NCBI GenBank assembly: GCA_964036155.1 | Contig: OZ038422.1 | Span: 62,395,201-62,459,200 of the forward strand | Direction of reading: 5' to 3' | Source: Diploscapter coronatus | Taxonomy: Eukaryota > Nematoda > Chromadorea > Rhabditida > Rhabditidae | DNA length: 64,000 bases | In this document: positions 53,301-64,000 of the stretch, one piece after another | How the letters are laid out: every line of letters begins with the position of its first letter | Numbering within the stretch: the first letter of the stretch is position 1 | Made by a program: the position numbers and the translations under genes | Notes under the pieces: model-generated | Databases searched by the model: none | Seen by the model: the letters and a program-made list of their open reading frames with translations, nothing else | What the model was told of the DNA's origin: nothing

Positions 53301-56300
53301 AGCCTGATTTACATACGAAAAGTAGTTGGACTGAAGAGGCTAGCGTTAAAATATTCCAAAAATCCTTGGACCCAGTCCTCCTCGAGAAAATCGCGCAAAA
53401 CCTGCGACTTTACAGAAAAATGGCAACACGCGAAATGTGCTGTTTCAGACCTAAACATTTTCTTTCGCTTTCGAGTTCTCTCGAAATAAGAATGCTTTCT
53501 AGAACTTCGAGTCCAAAAACGAGAGGAGTTATGAGGGAATTTGGAGAAAAATAAGATTAGCTCACGATGATTTCATTATGAACAGGGAAGAAAAGCCCAT
53601 AAAATTTCACTTTCTAATTCCTAACGATTTGAACATATTGGGAAAAAGCGGCTGTACTTCTTTAGAAATACACTATTCAAAGCCTAAAAATTTCTCATGA
53701 ATATCAGTCTTTTTCGAGAGAAATGCTTCACCAGATCATCACTTTTCTAGTTTGTTAGGGTCAACCCCAAGAATAGACGATCTTCTGATGTAATGGCGAA
53801 GCATGGCTAGTGAAAGTCGTCTGAAAAGTGCGTCAACGATGAAAATTTTGGTGACGGCAAAGAAAAACGAGAAATTTTCATGGGTTAGGACATTTTTGGA
53901 CTTCCCTGGAACTTGGCTAGAAAAATTGTCCTTCAGAATATGATTGCACTTCGAGGAAACACCCGATAATTTCTCGCTCATCTTCTCATTATCGGCACGG
54001 GGAGAAGCCGCATGGGAATTATGGAGACGATAAATTTTACTGCAGCAGAAATGCGAAACCATTTCATTCGAAAAAGGCTTTTATGGAGTTTGGATAGTTT
54101 CTATACTTCATGGTCTACAATTATAGAATTGTTTAGGAGAATATTTGGCATGAAAATCAAATTTTCAGATAGAAATAGAAATCGATGAAATTGGTTGGAT
54201 TAAGATAGCTATAAAAATATGCAGCAGTTGCATGAAAACCATGATGAAGATCACGTAGGTCGTGCATTGATAAATTGAAAAAGTCGGATAAAAAGTGATC
54301 CCCCCTGCAATTTTTGACAATTTGTCTGTCGATTTGAAGAAGGCTTTCGGCTCGAAGGTAATGATTTTGCGAGAAGAAGAAGAAGAGGGGTTTGAGAGGG
54401 CCGAGAAATAAAACCTCGAAAAAATGAGAGATAATTGAAGAAACAATTGGTTTGGAAACAAACGAAGTCGGGGTTAGCGAAGGGTGATGAGAAAGGGATC
54501 TGACAGGGGATTTGATAGGGACCTAGGGCAGCTGATCGTGAAAAGCAGCGATTGATTTGTTCGATTTGTCTCTGTCAGCAAAATACACGAGAAGAAGGTT
54601 GGTCAAAAATCGCCTGCTACATGAACTCTGGGCTATAAAACTGAAAAGCTGGATAATCGAATAAATGTGGGATTTGAATACTTGAGTCGAAAATAAATCC
54701 TCAAATAAAAAATTGTAGAAGATTAGCCTCTGTCAGAATTGATTAGTACGAAAAATTGCGATTTTCAAAAATCTCCTCTCAAACATGAGATACAACTGAC
54801 ATGTTGATGCGACAAGGTTGCTGACTTTTTGTTTTGACAGTGGGAAATTGAATAGGTCCTGAGACAAATGATAGCATATCCATTCGCTTTTAAAGTGCAT
54901 TGTGAAGACGAGTTAGAAACGAATAAATAAATGAATGGTTAATTTAGAAATTCGAAATGAATTGTTTAACAGGGAAAAGTTCGTTAGTCATTTCGCGCTA
55001 CATTAAGCTAAGGTCTTCGTTAAATGTTAAATTAGAACGTCAGCAGCTGAAAAATGAACCAGAAAACGGGCGCTCGAAATTGTCGAAAATAAGAGGAAGC
55101 CCTCCCTCTTTTCACTCGCTCTGCAGACGTTTTCATTTTGGGCCGGACGCTGAATTTCCGTTGTGAGGTTTGACAATCAAACGCGACAATTCTTCACACA
55201 TAAAATAAAATGGAACATGCAAACGCGGCTGCGATACGACACAGAGAATTTGAGAAGGAGGGGGAGAAGAATGAATAAAGGACAGAGCAAGAAGTGCACA
55301 CTCTCCACGTGCCAAGTCTCTGGAATAGAAACATTATCACTTTGATCCTCTAGCTATTATTTGCATTCTAGACTGAATGAAAAGCTTGTTAATTCAAGCG
55401 ATAATAACTATCGCTATGCGAAATTTAATATATCGTGTAGGATAGTTTTGATGCGAAAACAGGAGCAGATAAGATCTAGCTGAAATTATTGAACACCAGA
55501 CAATCGACTCAGGAACTCGGGGAAATGAACGAAAAGCTTCCCTCTAATGTGAAGGCCTATCGTCAAAGTGAAATGATAAATGAGCGTTGTTGTTTTTGCC
55601 GACAAAGCAATTCACCCTTCGAGAGATTTTTGTTTGGTCCAGGAATTGTTTCTACTTCAAGATTTTCGAATTTTTGAATCCCGGAAAATTTCGTCACATT
55701 TTGCACGTGGTGAAGAGTTTCATTCAAGGAATCTTGAAAACAAACAAAAATCTCATTAATTCGGCGAACTCGAACAGAAAAAGTTGTCAACTTCATCAAA
55801 ATCCTATTTCGAGAACCGGCTAAAATGATTCACAACCATTCCTAATAGTAGTTTTAATTCAAAATTTTCATCGATTTAGCCTTCCTCATTCTAATTAGGG
55901 CTATTAGAGAAGAGCATCATTAAAGGTTAGGAGGAGCTAATTATCGCGAACACAAAGACATAGGCATAGAGGAATAAAATTGAAACTTGGCAAAACACAT
56001 ACACACTAAAGAATATGATGTTTCTAATTCAGAAAAGTCCGGGAAGAAAAAAATATAGAAATTATTGGATAAGAATTAAAATCGTCTAGCTAGGCCTTTG
56101 TCGTGTTTTATTTGCATTTTTCATCAAGTGTGAAAATGAAAAAGTCAATAAATCGGTTTGAGCCGACGAACCTGGGAACTCGAAATTTGTCGAGAAAGAT
56201 TATGGGATAGATGGAGATCTGCTAGCGATAGGCGGAATGATAAGGCAAAGATTAGGATGGAAGCGAGAAAATGTCAAAATGAAACTCTAGATAACTCGCA

Positions 56301-57257
56301 GCCAGGATAAATGAAAACAAACTGAATAGCGGATAGTTTAAGTTTTTTTTTATGAACCCAGGGGATTAATAAATTTAGATAAATGTACTGAAACATTTTT
56401 TTCCTATAGAAATTTTTAGTAAATATTCCTCCAGGAATTAACAGAATAATGTAAAACAAGGCTAAATTTCATATCCGTTTCTGAGATCCAAATTTGAAAC
56501 TAAACAATAGTCTGTTAGGTCTAGAAGAATCACAGATAGTAGCAAATATTTACGTTTCTAGCACACATCTAAATTACGAAGGTCTTCATTTAGATGCTTA
56601 GATTATAATGGAAATCTTCTAATCTAATTTAAGCTTCTAAAAATAGTTGGTAGTCAAATAATAAAAACTAAAACTATTGTTATTAATTTGATTTGATAAA
56701 CTTAATCATAAATGATAAATGAAGGACCATCATATGAAAGCTCAATAACAAGTAACCTCCGTCTGAGTACGTATCTCTCTCCTTTGACACCTTTTCCTTC
56801 TCATCCACTTTGTGAGGTCAAATCCGATCTCCTCCCAGTTGGATGTCCGTGCCAACTGTGTTGTAACAAAAATTCTACATATTGGCGGCTGCAAGTCGAT
56901 GTGAAGATTTATTCGAACATCTTTTCATCAACTCAACAAAGAAATCAGAACAAATTACACATCACAGATATTTGCTAATTTGATAATGACCCTAAAAATA
57001 GAATGCTATTCATAAAAATCTAAAAGAAAACCTCTGAAGAATAAAATTGATAAGGGAAAGATTGAAATTTTGTCATGGCTAGAAATTCGTGTTTCAACTC
57101 CACATGTCTTCCTCGGACCGAACGTTCTCACTGAAACATACTGTATTGGGATAAGATTAAGTTTTACTATAGAAAAGGTGTTCTTAATGAAATACTGCTA
57201 CATTTTATAAACCTTCGAGCAATTTTATATCTCAAGACAGTATGCTTTTTTTCATTT
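50380..57257. other. Large gene-poor region upstream of the TRPC gene
   Basis: About 6.9 kb with no exon chain I can support on either strand. Short open frames exist but none resembles a known family or joins into a plausible gene. It may hold the TRPC promoter and non-coding 5' exons. The most promoter-like stretch is near 52870-53060, which on the minus strand is GC-richer and has GAGAGAG and CTTGCCTACTTGCCTGTC sequences. Confidence 0.5.
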
Positions 57258-58155
57258 TCATAGCTGTTTCGCAGTGGAATCATTCAAATCGTGTTGAGCT
57301 TTCTGTTTAGTGAGCAGTCTGGTTTGCAATTGAGTAGCATGGTGACCCAACACTTCTGAGTAGAGGTCATATCCCTCTTTATCATCTAACATTTGACTAG
57401 CGCGAAGGTACCTAAGCATAATAATAATTTATTAATAATTCAAAAATATTCGTATTTTAGTTACTTATACACATATTGCATTTGCACGATTTTGAAGATC
57501 AACCTAAGAAAGCTAGAAATTTTAGAGCTTCCGATAGTTTATTATTCTTCGAAATCGTTTTTATTTAGATGTAAATAGGTTTTTTTTTACCTATCGACAT
57601 AAGGTCTTCCATGCGGCCCCAGACTCGTGTACGATTCGAGCATCTCTGTCGCCCCTTCGAATATCTTCTCGTTCCACTTGCGCAGCAAATACACGTACGC
57701 CTCCACATGTTCGTTGCGCCCTTTTAGCTCGATCTAAAAATCGCATATTCTAATTTTTCTTTATTTCTCCCTAACCATTTCCGCCTTCCTGTCGTAGAGC
57801 GTCGGGTAGGCCTCTAAATCGTCCAAAATCATCAACTTTTCCTGATCAACCTCGTAAATTTCGCCTTCGATGCGCTGAAATTCGGACATTTTTCAAAAAT
57901 TTACCGCGAAAATTGGCATACATGTCCTTTTTCGGGGTCGTTTAGGAGAAATGGGATGTTGAATTTCGTGGCAATAACTAGCGGGTACTTTTGAATCGTC
58001 GTACCTTCGGAAACGAATCCAAAATAAAAAATTTAGCAAATTTTTTAAAAATGGTTTTTAATTTACTTGTAAAATCCCGCGGTTTCGGACAAAGTTTTGT
58101 GATTTGGCTCGCCCTTCTTGAGAGTCCCGTACACAAACACCTTGATCGGGTTCAT
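57258..58155 (-). CDS. ggact: Gamma-glutamylaminecyclotransferase (GGACT)
   Basis: GGACT/AIG2-like enzyme that releases lysine and 5-oxoproline from gamma-glutamyl-lysine, clearing transglutaminase cross-links. Minus-strand exons are 58155-58067, 58018-57922, 57874-57776, 57733-57591 and 57411-57258; 193 residues. It begins MNPIKVFVYGTLKKGEPNHK, the nucleotide-like binding loop VYGTLK being diagnostic. Then IQKYPLVIATKFNIPFLL, GHRIEGEIYEVDQ with catalytic Glu in EGE, ILDDLEAYP and YTSLGPHGRPY follow the human order. The C-terminus is longer than human GGACT by a Gln/Lys-rich tail. Exon 2 can be joined in frame only if intron 1 ends in GG (58019-58020) rather than AG. The start follows TTTTCAG directly. 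Confidence 0.92.
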
Positions 58156-58473
58156 CCTGAAAATGAAAAATAAATAAGTAAAAGCGAAAATGAATGGAGA
58201 GTTTTGAAATGCGCTTATTTTACGCTGCATAAATGAGAAAGCATGCGTTAAATTCCGTTTGTGAAAATCGAAACTTCTCTCCGTTTCATTTTCCGAAATT
58301 TTATCGTTCTTTTTCTTGAGTAGTTTGATTGATTCCTTATCGTTTTCTCCGCAATAAAATAACTTCTGGAATTGACATGATGCCATTAATTTTCTCACTT
58401 AGAAAGTTATTTTTCTCGTGAAAAAAATAGTTTTTAGAGAAAGTAATTTAATAATTCAAATTTCAGGTTTGTA
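58156..58473. promoter_or_regulatory. Divergent promoter region, ggact / mrps10
   Basis: About 320 nt between two divergent ATGs. ATTTTCAG faces ggact at its start, and TTTCAG ends at 58466, seven bases before the mrps10 ATG. No coding exon was found. Confidence 0.55.
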
Positions 58474-59491
58474 ATGTTGAAAGCGGGTAGCTCGTTGGTG
58501 ACGCGGCTCATTTTGCCGGATGCCTGTTCCGCCTCCTTTTCCAATCTGCCGACCACGGCCACATCTACTCGATTCCTGCGGACAATCGCTTCGGTCAAGG
58601 CTCAGCCTCAGGTTCAAGTCGTCCTGCCCGATCAGTTATTCAGGTTGGGGATCTTTTTTTATTATCTAAAAGATATTTTTCAATTATTTTTAATTTAAAA
58701 TTTGTTTTAAAATTTTCTAAAATATTTTTTAAGTTGGACATTTTCAAAAGGCTTAAAAATTAAAATTTCAGCCGAATCGAGCTCGAATACCGCGGCCACG
58801 ACAAGGAAGTGCTCAAATCCTACACTAAATTTCTCTCGGTATTCATTCATTTACTTCTTTTTTATTCTTTAATTTTATATTTTAATTTTTTTAATTCAGT
58901 CCGTCTGCGAGCATTTGGACATTGAGCGCGGCAAAACCAAAGTGCTGCCCTACATTCGATGGGTCCAATATGCGCTGCGGTGCGTTTTTTTTTTTTTTTT
59001 TTAAGTATTTATTTTATTTTTAATAATGTTTCATTTTTCAGTTCGAAATTCGCCCACAAAAAGTACAAACTGCACTACGAAACTCGAACGCACATCACTC
59101 AGTTTGAGGTTGGATTTTAAAACTTTAGAAATCCATTTATTTACTTTGTTAGGGCGCGTTTATACTTTTTAACATCGATGTCATGAATTCACACATAAAA
59201 TCGCTTGAGATTAGCAAGACGTCAAAAAGTATGAACGCGTTCTTATGTTTTGTCTTCAAACTCGTTTTTTTTTTTAGAATGAGTTAAATTTTTGTCAGAA
59301 ATTGAAATACTTTTTTAAATATTGTTTCTAAAAATGAACATTCTTAGGTACTGAACCTGACGGGCAGTTCCGCATCGACGTTCCTCGAGTACATTCAGCG
59401 GAACATTCCCGAAGGAGTCGGCATGAGAATCGAGTACGACGAGTTGCATCCGCTCCCGCTCACCGTCAAACCCGAGGGAAGAGAAGAATAA
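58474..59491 (+). CDS. mrps10: Mitochondrial ribosomal protein S10 (uS10m)
   Basis: Small-subunit mitochondrial ribosomal protein of the uS10 family. Exons are 58474-58643, 58772-58838, 58900-58979, 59042-59108 and 59348-59491; 175 residues. The first 45 residues are Ser/Thr/Ala/Arg-rich without acidic residues until the mature domain, as expected for a mitochondrial targeting sequence. The uS10 domain shows IELEYRGHDKEVLKSYTKF, KVLPYIRWVQYALRSKFAHK, LHYETRTHITQ and, near the end, LTGSSASTFLEYIQRNIPEG, which is close to human MRPS10 ([20 protein letters not shown]). The last intron (239 nt) contains an inverted repeat; the others are 60-130 nt. It is divergent from ggact. Confidence 0.94.
59153..59242. 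mobile_element. MITE-like hairpin in mrps10 intron 4
   Basis: GGCGCGTTTATACTTTTT (about 59152) and CAAAAAGTATGAACGCGTTC (about 59223) are reverse complements separated by about 50 nt. No second copy was found in the window. Confidence 0.65.
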
Positions 59492-60779
59492 ATAAAGAGG
59501 TTCTAGTAGGAAGTTTGTAGTCAATTTATTACTTTTCTGATATTTTAATTTACTGACGAATCTGTCAAAACCTGATTTATGATGAATCAAGTACCTTCGA
59601 GTAATCTGTAAGTTTGTACTGAAATTATGAGTTTTCTTGGAGATTTACAAACTACTCAACCAATCAATATTTTGAAGTGTACATCTGAAGATTCGGAATT
59701 TTAAGTTTCCAAAAATCGGACTTTCTGAACTTCAAAATTTGGATTTAGTCGAATAGCTCTAGATAGATGTTACGAAAAAATAATTTTCACGTTATTGTTT
59801 TTGTTACGAATAAATTTGTTTCTTTATAGAAATATTTTCACATTTTTATTGGCAGTGCCTAAAGCGATCCCACTTTTTTTTTAATGAAGGAGGTGGGAGC
59901 GCTTTAGGCGCTGTTATTTTTACTTTTCACAGAATCGAGTATAAATGTTCGTTAGGAATGGAGCATCCGAGAAATACCGTATCAGATCAAGTTCATTTGA
60001 TTCGAAAATGTTGAAATATCATTTTATATTTCAAAGGACCTGAAATATGATACGATAGCGAATGAATTTTTGCATGAGATGAGAGGATTAAAAAATTGAG
60101 AGAAGAGAAAAGACAATCTGCCAAATGTCTTTAGTCTGATATATTCGGTACATGCCAAGCCAATACATGCGTAAACGCAAACGCATCCGTTAAAGAGTCG
60201 ATTCATTGATTTTTTTCGCCCAATTTCGTCGATAATTGCCCTAATTAAGTTGTTTGCTATTTTCATAATTTCTAAATAAGTAACGTTTGTGAACATGAAT
60301 AAGCCCGTCATTTTGAGATCCTACTCGCCTGAATCGAACGTGTTTTACGAATCCTGAATCTTTTGAAACAAGGGCAGTTTCTGGTTTTGCATGACTCGGC
60401 CCAATTTTCGAAATTTTGATTTTTCTATAATGTTTTTCATTTCTAAATAAGTAACAATTGGAACCACGATCATTGCCAGCATTTTTAGCCCTTTTTCGTG
60501 AAAATTCGTCAAAAAATAAAAACTTATTCTTTTTGAAGCTTCTCAATTTCTTCTTTTTCGATTATTTCGTCAATTTCTCGTGATACCTTTAAAATTTTAT
60601 CGTCAATTTACCGAAATTTCGATCGAAAAATGAACAGCAAACACTAAAGAGAATTAATTGGGATATAATTATAAAGATTTTTCGCGAAAATAAGAAAAAT
60701 AATTTTAAAATATCCACTTATTCGGATAGACTAATTAGATATTTAGAAAGGGAATCCATTGCCTTTGATTAGCACTTCC
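59492..60779. other. Intergenic region, mrps10 / kelch gene
   Basis: AT-rich. It contains the hairpin at 59852-59914 and an imperfect direct duplication: ATTTCTAAATAAGTAAC occurs at about 60268 and again at about 60440. On the minus strand both copies lie in open frames reading VTYLE, but no exon chain could be built. The promoter of the kelch gene should be near 60600-60780. Confidence 0.5.
59852..59914. repeat. Hairpin downstream of mrps10
   Basis: CAGTGCCTAAAGCGATCCCA (59853) and TGGGAGCGCTTTAGGCGCTG (59894) are reverse complements with two mismatches around a T-rich loop. It is a compact 60 nt hairpin in or just past the mrps10 3' region. It might be a MITE remnant or a structured RNA. 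Confidence 0.65.
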
Positions 60780-61954
60780 ATGGATAAATTAGGACAGGAG
60801 TTTAATAATTCTTTAAAAGTCAATGGAAATAAACTTCTATTCTATCGTAAGTGACTAATATTTATTAAAACCACAATGAAATGACATTATTATTAGTCAT
60901 TTAGTTCCTTATAAGACTGATAATGGTGATTGGGAAGGAAGAATTTGTCTGTTTGACTCGCAGAATCGTTCTGTCGAAAATATTGCAAAGTTTAATGAAA
61001 ACTATTCTACCTATGCAGTAGCAACTGCACAGAATAAAGTGAGTTCTTATGTTCGTTATTTTGAATAATTTCTTAGACTTCAGATTTTTGGAATTAACAA
61101 TAAATCATTTGAAATATATGACTTGAATACCCGGCAAAGTTCAAGAGATCTTATCAACAAATCCATGAATGATCGATTCAAAGAATTTTACAGGCCCAGA
61201 TCCTCCTGAGTGGCGTGATAAGGCATCTGTGGCTTATTTCAAAGACAAATTGTATTATTTGGGTGGACAAGATCCTATAACAAGGAAAAATACGAATCGA
61301 GTTGATGTAAGAAGATCGAATGAAAGTCCATGAAACAATTTATTCAGGTTTTAATAAATGGAAAATGGCAAACAGGACCTGCTTTTCCTCTTCCAATTAG
61401 CCATGTTCAAACAATAGCATGCGATGGAATTTTATACGGTCACATTATAGCGTATTCATTATTGTAATTATGGATATTCAGTTATTGGTGGATGGGATAG
61501 TAGAAAGATATATCGACTATCAGATGATAAATGGGAATGGATTGAAACTGGAGAGATTCCAGAACTACGCTTATTATTCGGAGTTGCATCGCTAAATGGA
61601 AGAATTTACATAACTGGAGGAGAGAAGTCGTTAATTTTGTATGATAGATAATGTCGTTATATATTTAGTTATCCTAATGTATTAAAATCCTGCCTGTATT
61701 TCGACCCCTCAGCTCCAGTTGACAGTCGAATTTCTCAAATCGCTGATATGAATTATGCAAGATATCGTCATTCGCTCATTGTCGCTAACGGGAAATTGTA
61801 TGCAGTCGGAGGGTGAGCTGAGATTTCGCATATCTTTATACCAAATATTTGTTAACTTAGGTATCAAGAAATTGGACCTACAAATCTTTGTAATTCAATC
61901 GAGGAATACGATCCACAAACGAATGAATGGCGAGAAGTCGAAAAATTAACATAA
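60780..61954 (+). CDS. Small kelch-repeat protein
   Basis: Predicted 280-residue protein composed mostly of kelch repeats (beta-propeller blades used for protein binding). Exons are 60780-60846, 60905-61038, 61084-61138, 61194-61306, 61348-61438, 61482-61626, 61669-61812 and 61861-61954. Repeat cores are visible as KASVAYFKDKLYYLGGQ, YGVIGGWDS, FGVASLNGRIYITGG, ARYRHSLIVANGKLYAVGG and NSIEEYDPQTNEWREV. There is no BTB or BACK domain in front, and the start MDKLGQEFNNS leads directly into the propeller, so it is either a stand-alone kelch protein or a remnant of a longer KLHL-type gene. Exons and introns are strongly AT-rich, unlike genes before 59.5 kb. The exon 6 donor could be GTCGTT (used here) or GTATGA. 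I cannot assign a partner or pathway. Confidence 0.75.
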
Positions 61955-62683
61955 AATAAATGTTTTATTACAGCAATCTCAGATTTCATATGGAAATTTT
62001 ATTCAATAAAGTGGAATAATAATTTAATTTCAATGAGCATGATACAGACAACCCTCGAAAATATTCAAAGTGATGAGGGATAATTACAATTGAAATAAGT
62101 ATACTTTAAAGTATTTTATTTTGAAAATTCTCTAGTCAAATCCAATATTTATTTTATAGTAATTTCAATCCATTAATGAATTTTAAAGTAAATTTTAAAA
62201 AATATATAGTGGAAATAGTTAATCGATTTTCTGTGAACAGCTATTGAATGTATTCAAAGCATATTGTTCGTCAGCAGCATCAATGTTAGTGTATTTTTCC
62301 TAGTTTCTCGATGTTTCACTGAAATAGCCTATGTATTTTCTTCTCAGCCAATCTCTTTCACTACCTAATGATGAGGCGTTTCCTTTATTATTTTCGTAGT
62401 ATTGATCTATTTAATGTCAGTTTAATGCCTTTCAGTATTTGTTAAACTTCTTTTATCATTTTGCTATTATTAATTTTCGTTCTTCTTAATTCTAAATATC
62501 AATGCAAAAATGTTTAAATAAACATAAATTTTAATTTCCAACTTCATTTGAAGGAAACAATCTAAATATATAATCAATATGGAACTTGATCCTAATGAAT
62601 TATAATTATTTATTCACTTGAGCACGAATGCTTGAAATGTATTCTAAAATTATTTTAATTTGTAGATTAAAAATAGTTGAGAA
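61955..62683. other. Intergenic region, kelch gene / HSP70 gene
   Basis: Very AT-rich with no recognisable exon, RNA gene or repeat. It must contain the 3' UTR of the kelch gene (AATAAA near 61956 and 62005) and the promoter of the HSP70-like gene. I saw no clear heat-shock element (inverted GAANN units in series). Confidence 0.5.
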
Positions 62684-64000
62684 ATGGTCTATATCGGAAT
62701 CGATCTGGGTACGACATATTCGTGCGTTTCCGTGATTGAGAATGGAGTCCGTAAGATAATTTTTGATGGCGAGGGTAAATTAATTTTGATATATGATTTT
62801 CAAAGTAATGAATTGTTTAGGGAAGAATTCTCTTCCATCTATAGTTTCTTTTGGTGACGAAGAAATTCTGGTAGGTAATCCAGCTCTGAATTACCATGAT
62901 TTATCAAGTGTTCTCTACGGTTGGTTTAACGCTTCTGCTGATCATTTATTAGATAATCTTTTGAAGATTCAAAACGACTCCTTGGATGGAAATTTATGAA
63001 TAATTTGCCAATTGCGGAGAATCGTTTATTGTGGACATTCAATTTGGATACAAGACATGTGAGTAACGTATAGTTTTCAATAGAAGTCCACTCGACCTGT
63101 CGACTTTATCAGTCTCCTAAAAAGCTATCCAAATTATAAGCCAGGGATTTTCTAAAAGTATAAACATTGATCTAAATTATCCATCTCTTCACAAGATCAA
63201 ATTTTGACAAAATGAATAGCCTTGAGAGTTCAAAATCAAAACTTAGGGTAGATTTTATTATAGCTCTTACGGTATTTAATTTCAACTAATTTAGGATAAA
63301 GTTGGATATGTTTTGAATAAAGGAAAACCTAACGAAAGATTCGTGACGCCCGAAGAAGTTTCTGCCGAAATTTTGAAGAAAATAAAGGCGGTTGCTGAGG
63401 TCCGATATTTTTTTTATGTTCTGAAAGTTATAATGATTTTAATATTCAGTCGTATATTGGAAGTCAAGTGACTGGCACAGTGATCACAATTCCAGCTAAT
63501 TTTCAAGACAATCAAATAGCTGCAACAAAAAGAGCTGTTGAAATGGCTGGACTTGAATTGAAACTATTAATTGAAGAGCCAATAGCGGCGGCAATCGCTT
63601 ATAATGCTGAAAGAAAATTGAATAATTCAATGATAATGGTATTCGATTTTGGTGGAGGTAAATGGTTATTTTATTATAGTTTTTTCGTACAACTCATTTA
63701 TACGTAACTGGATTAGAAGGACTTTTATGCATTCGATTCTGAAAAAAGCAAATTAAAGCAACATGATTTAGGAACTCTCGATATTAGCATATGCGAAATA
63801 AAGAATGAAAAAATCACGATTAAGGCTGTGAAAGGAGATGAACATTTGGGTATATTTTATAAAATTGCAAGCCAACTCTTTTTTGTATCAGGTGGACAGG
63901 ATTTTGACGGCATAATTATGAACTATGTATATCAGGAATATATGAAAATATCGAATTACGATATTTTTGCAAATAATCGTTCGGTTAAACGATTGCGGAA
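62684..64000 (+). CDS. Divergent HSP70-family protein, partial at window end
   Basis: N-terminal part of an HSP70 ATPase; the window ends inside exon 7. Exons are 62684-62774, 62821-62919, 62967-63058, 63295-63399, 63450-63657, 63772-63849 and 63892 onward, giving 260 residues so far. The phosphate-1 motif GIDLGTTYSCVSVIENG is at residues 5-21. Next come NALNYHDLSSV-like PALNYHDLSSVLYDSKRLLG, VTPEEVSAEIL, TIPANFQDNQ, LIEEPIAAAIAYNAE, phosphate-2 VFDFGGGTLDIS and GDEHLGGQDFD. The region after KRLLGWKF is shorter than in canonical HSP70. Substitutions at otherwise near-invariant positions suggest a fast-evolving paralogue rather than the major cytosolic HSP70. The exon 2/3 join (intron 62920-62966, ending TTTTGAAG) was set by frame and by the SKRLLG motif. 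Confidence 0.88.

Noticed and set aside
53366..53554. A 62-codon plus-strand frame with a basic composition
   Set aside because: It is isolated in the gene-poor interval, with no neighbouring exons, no domain and no acceptor or poly(A) context.
62793..62999. Reading HSP70 exon 2 straight through to a stop, implying a truncated pseudogene
   Set aside because: A 47 nt GT-AG intron (62920-62966) restores the SKRLLG motif and the rest of the ATPase domain in frame, so a break is not needed.

Overview
The window is nuclear DNA of a nematode, not a microbe or virus. All recognisable genes are split into many short exons by 40-60 nt introns with the nematode acceptor TTTTCAG. Several genes start just after such an acceptor with no exon in front, as expected for spliced-leader trans-splicing. 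Some same-strand genes are spaced like operon members: AATAAA, then about 100 nt, then TTTCAG and the next ATG. The encoded proteins are clear metazoan families. I cannot name the species.

Layout. 0.6-6.6 kb (minus): three tandem paralogues of a MADF-domain DNA-binding family. 7.2-18.1 kb (plus): a probable four-gene operon of snf8/vps22 (ESCRT-II), bud23 (18S rRNA m7G methyltransferase), guf1 (mitochondrial EF4/LepA) and a cytosolic 5'-nucleotidase II (NT5C2 type). 18.4-19.4 kb (minus): tmem147. 19.6-27.5 kb (plus): a probable two-gene operon of nemp1 (inner nuclear membrane) and cdc23/apc8 (APC/C). 27.9-29.2 kb (minus): jmjd8. 32.2-40.9 kb (plus): a 998-residue predicted nuclear protein with a C-terminal CENP-B/Tc5-type helix-turn-helix pair, interrupted by a 3.8 kb intron full of polypyrimidine and polypurine tracts. 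42.4-50.4 kb (minus): a 28-exon TRPC cation channel. 50.4-57.3 kb: no gene I can support. 57.3-58.2 kb (minus): ggact; 58.5-59.5 kb (plus): mrps10. 60.8-64.0 kb (plus): two AT-rich, fast-evolving genes, a small kelch-repeat protein and a divergent HSP70 cut by the window end.

Most genes are conserved housekeeping genes sharing promoters or operons rather than a pathway. Loose links are ribosome and translation (bud23, guf1, mrps10), ER and nuclear membranes (tmem147, jmjd8, nemp1) and DNA binding (MADF cluster, CENP-B-like protein).

I found no new catalytic system. The unusual content is a dense set of short inverted-repeat (MITE-like or foldback) elements in introns and UTRs in several families, including a 500 bp foldback and a nested insertion; a 3' UTR block shared by two MADF paralogues that is better conserved than their adjoining coding sequence; non-canonical splice sites (an apparent GG acceptor in ggact, a GC donor and a 12 nt microexon in the TRPC gene); and the polypyrimidine-rich intron. 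Exon models were built by hand from splice signals, reading frame and remembered family sequences, and need RNA-seq confirmation.
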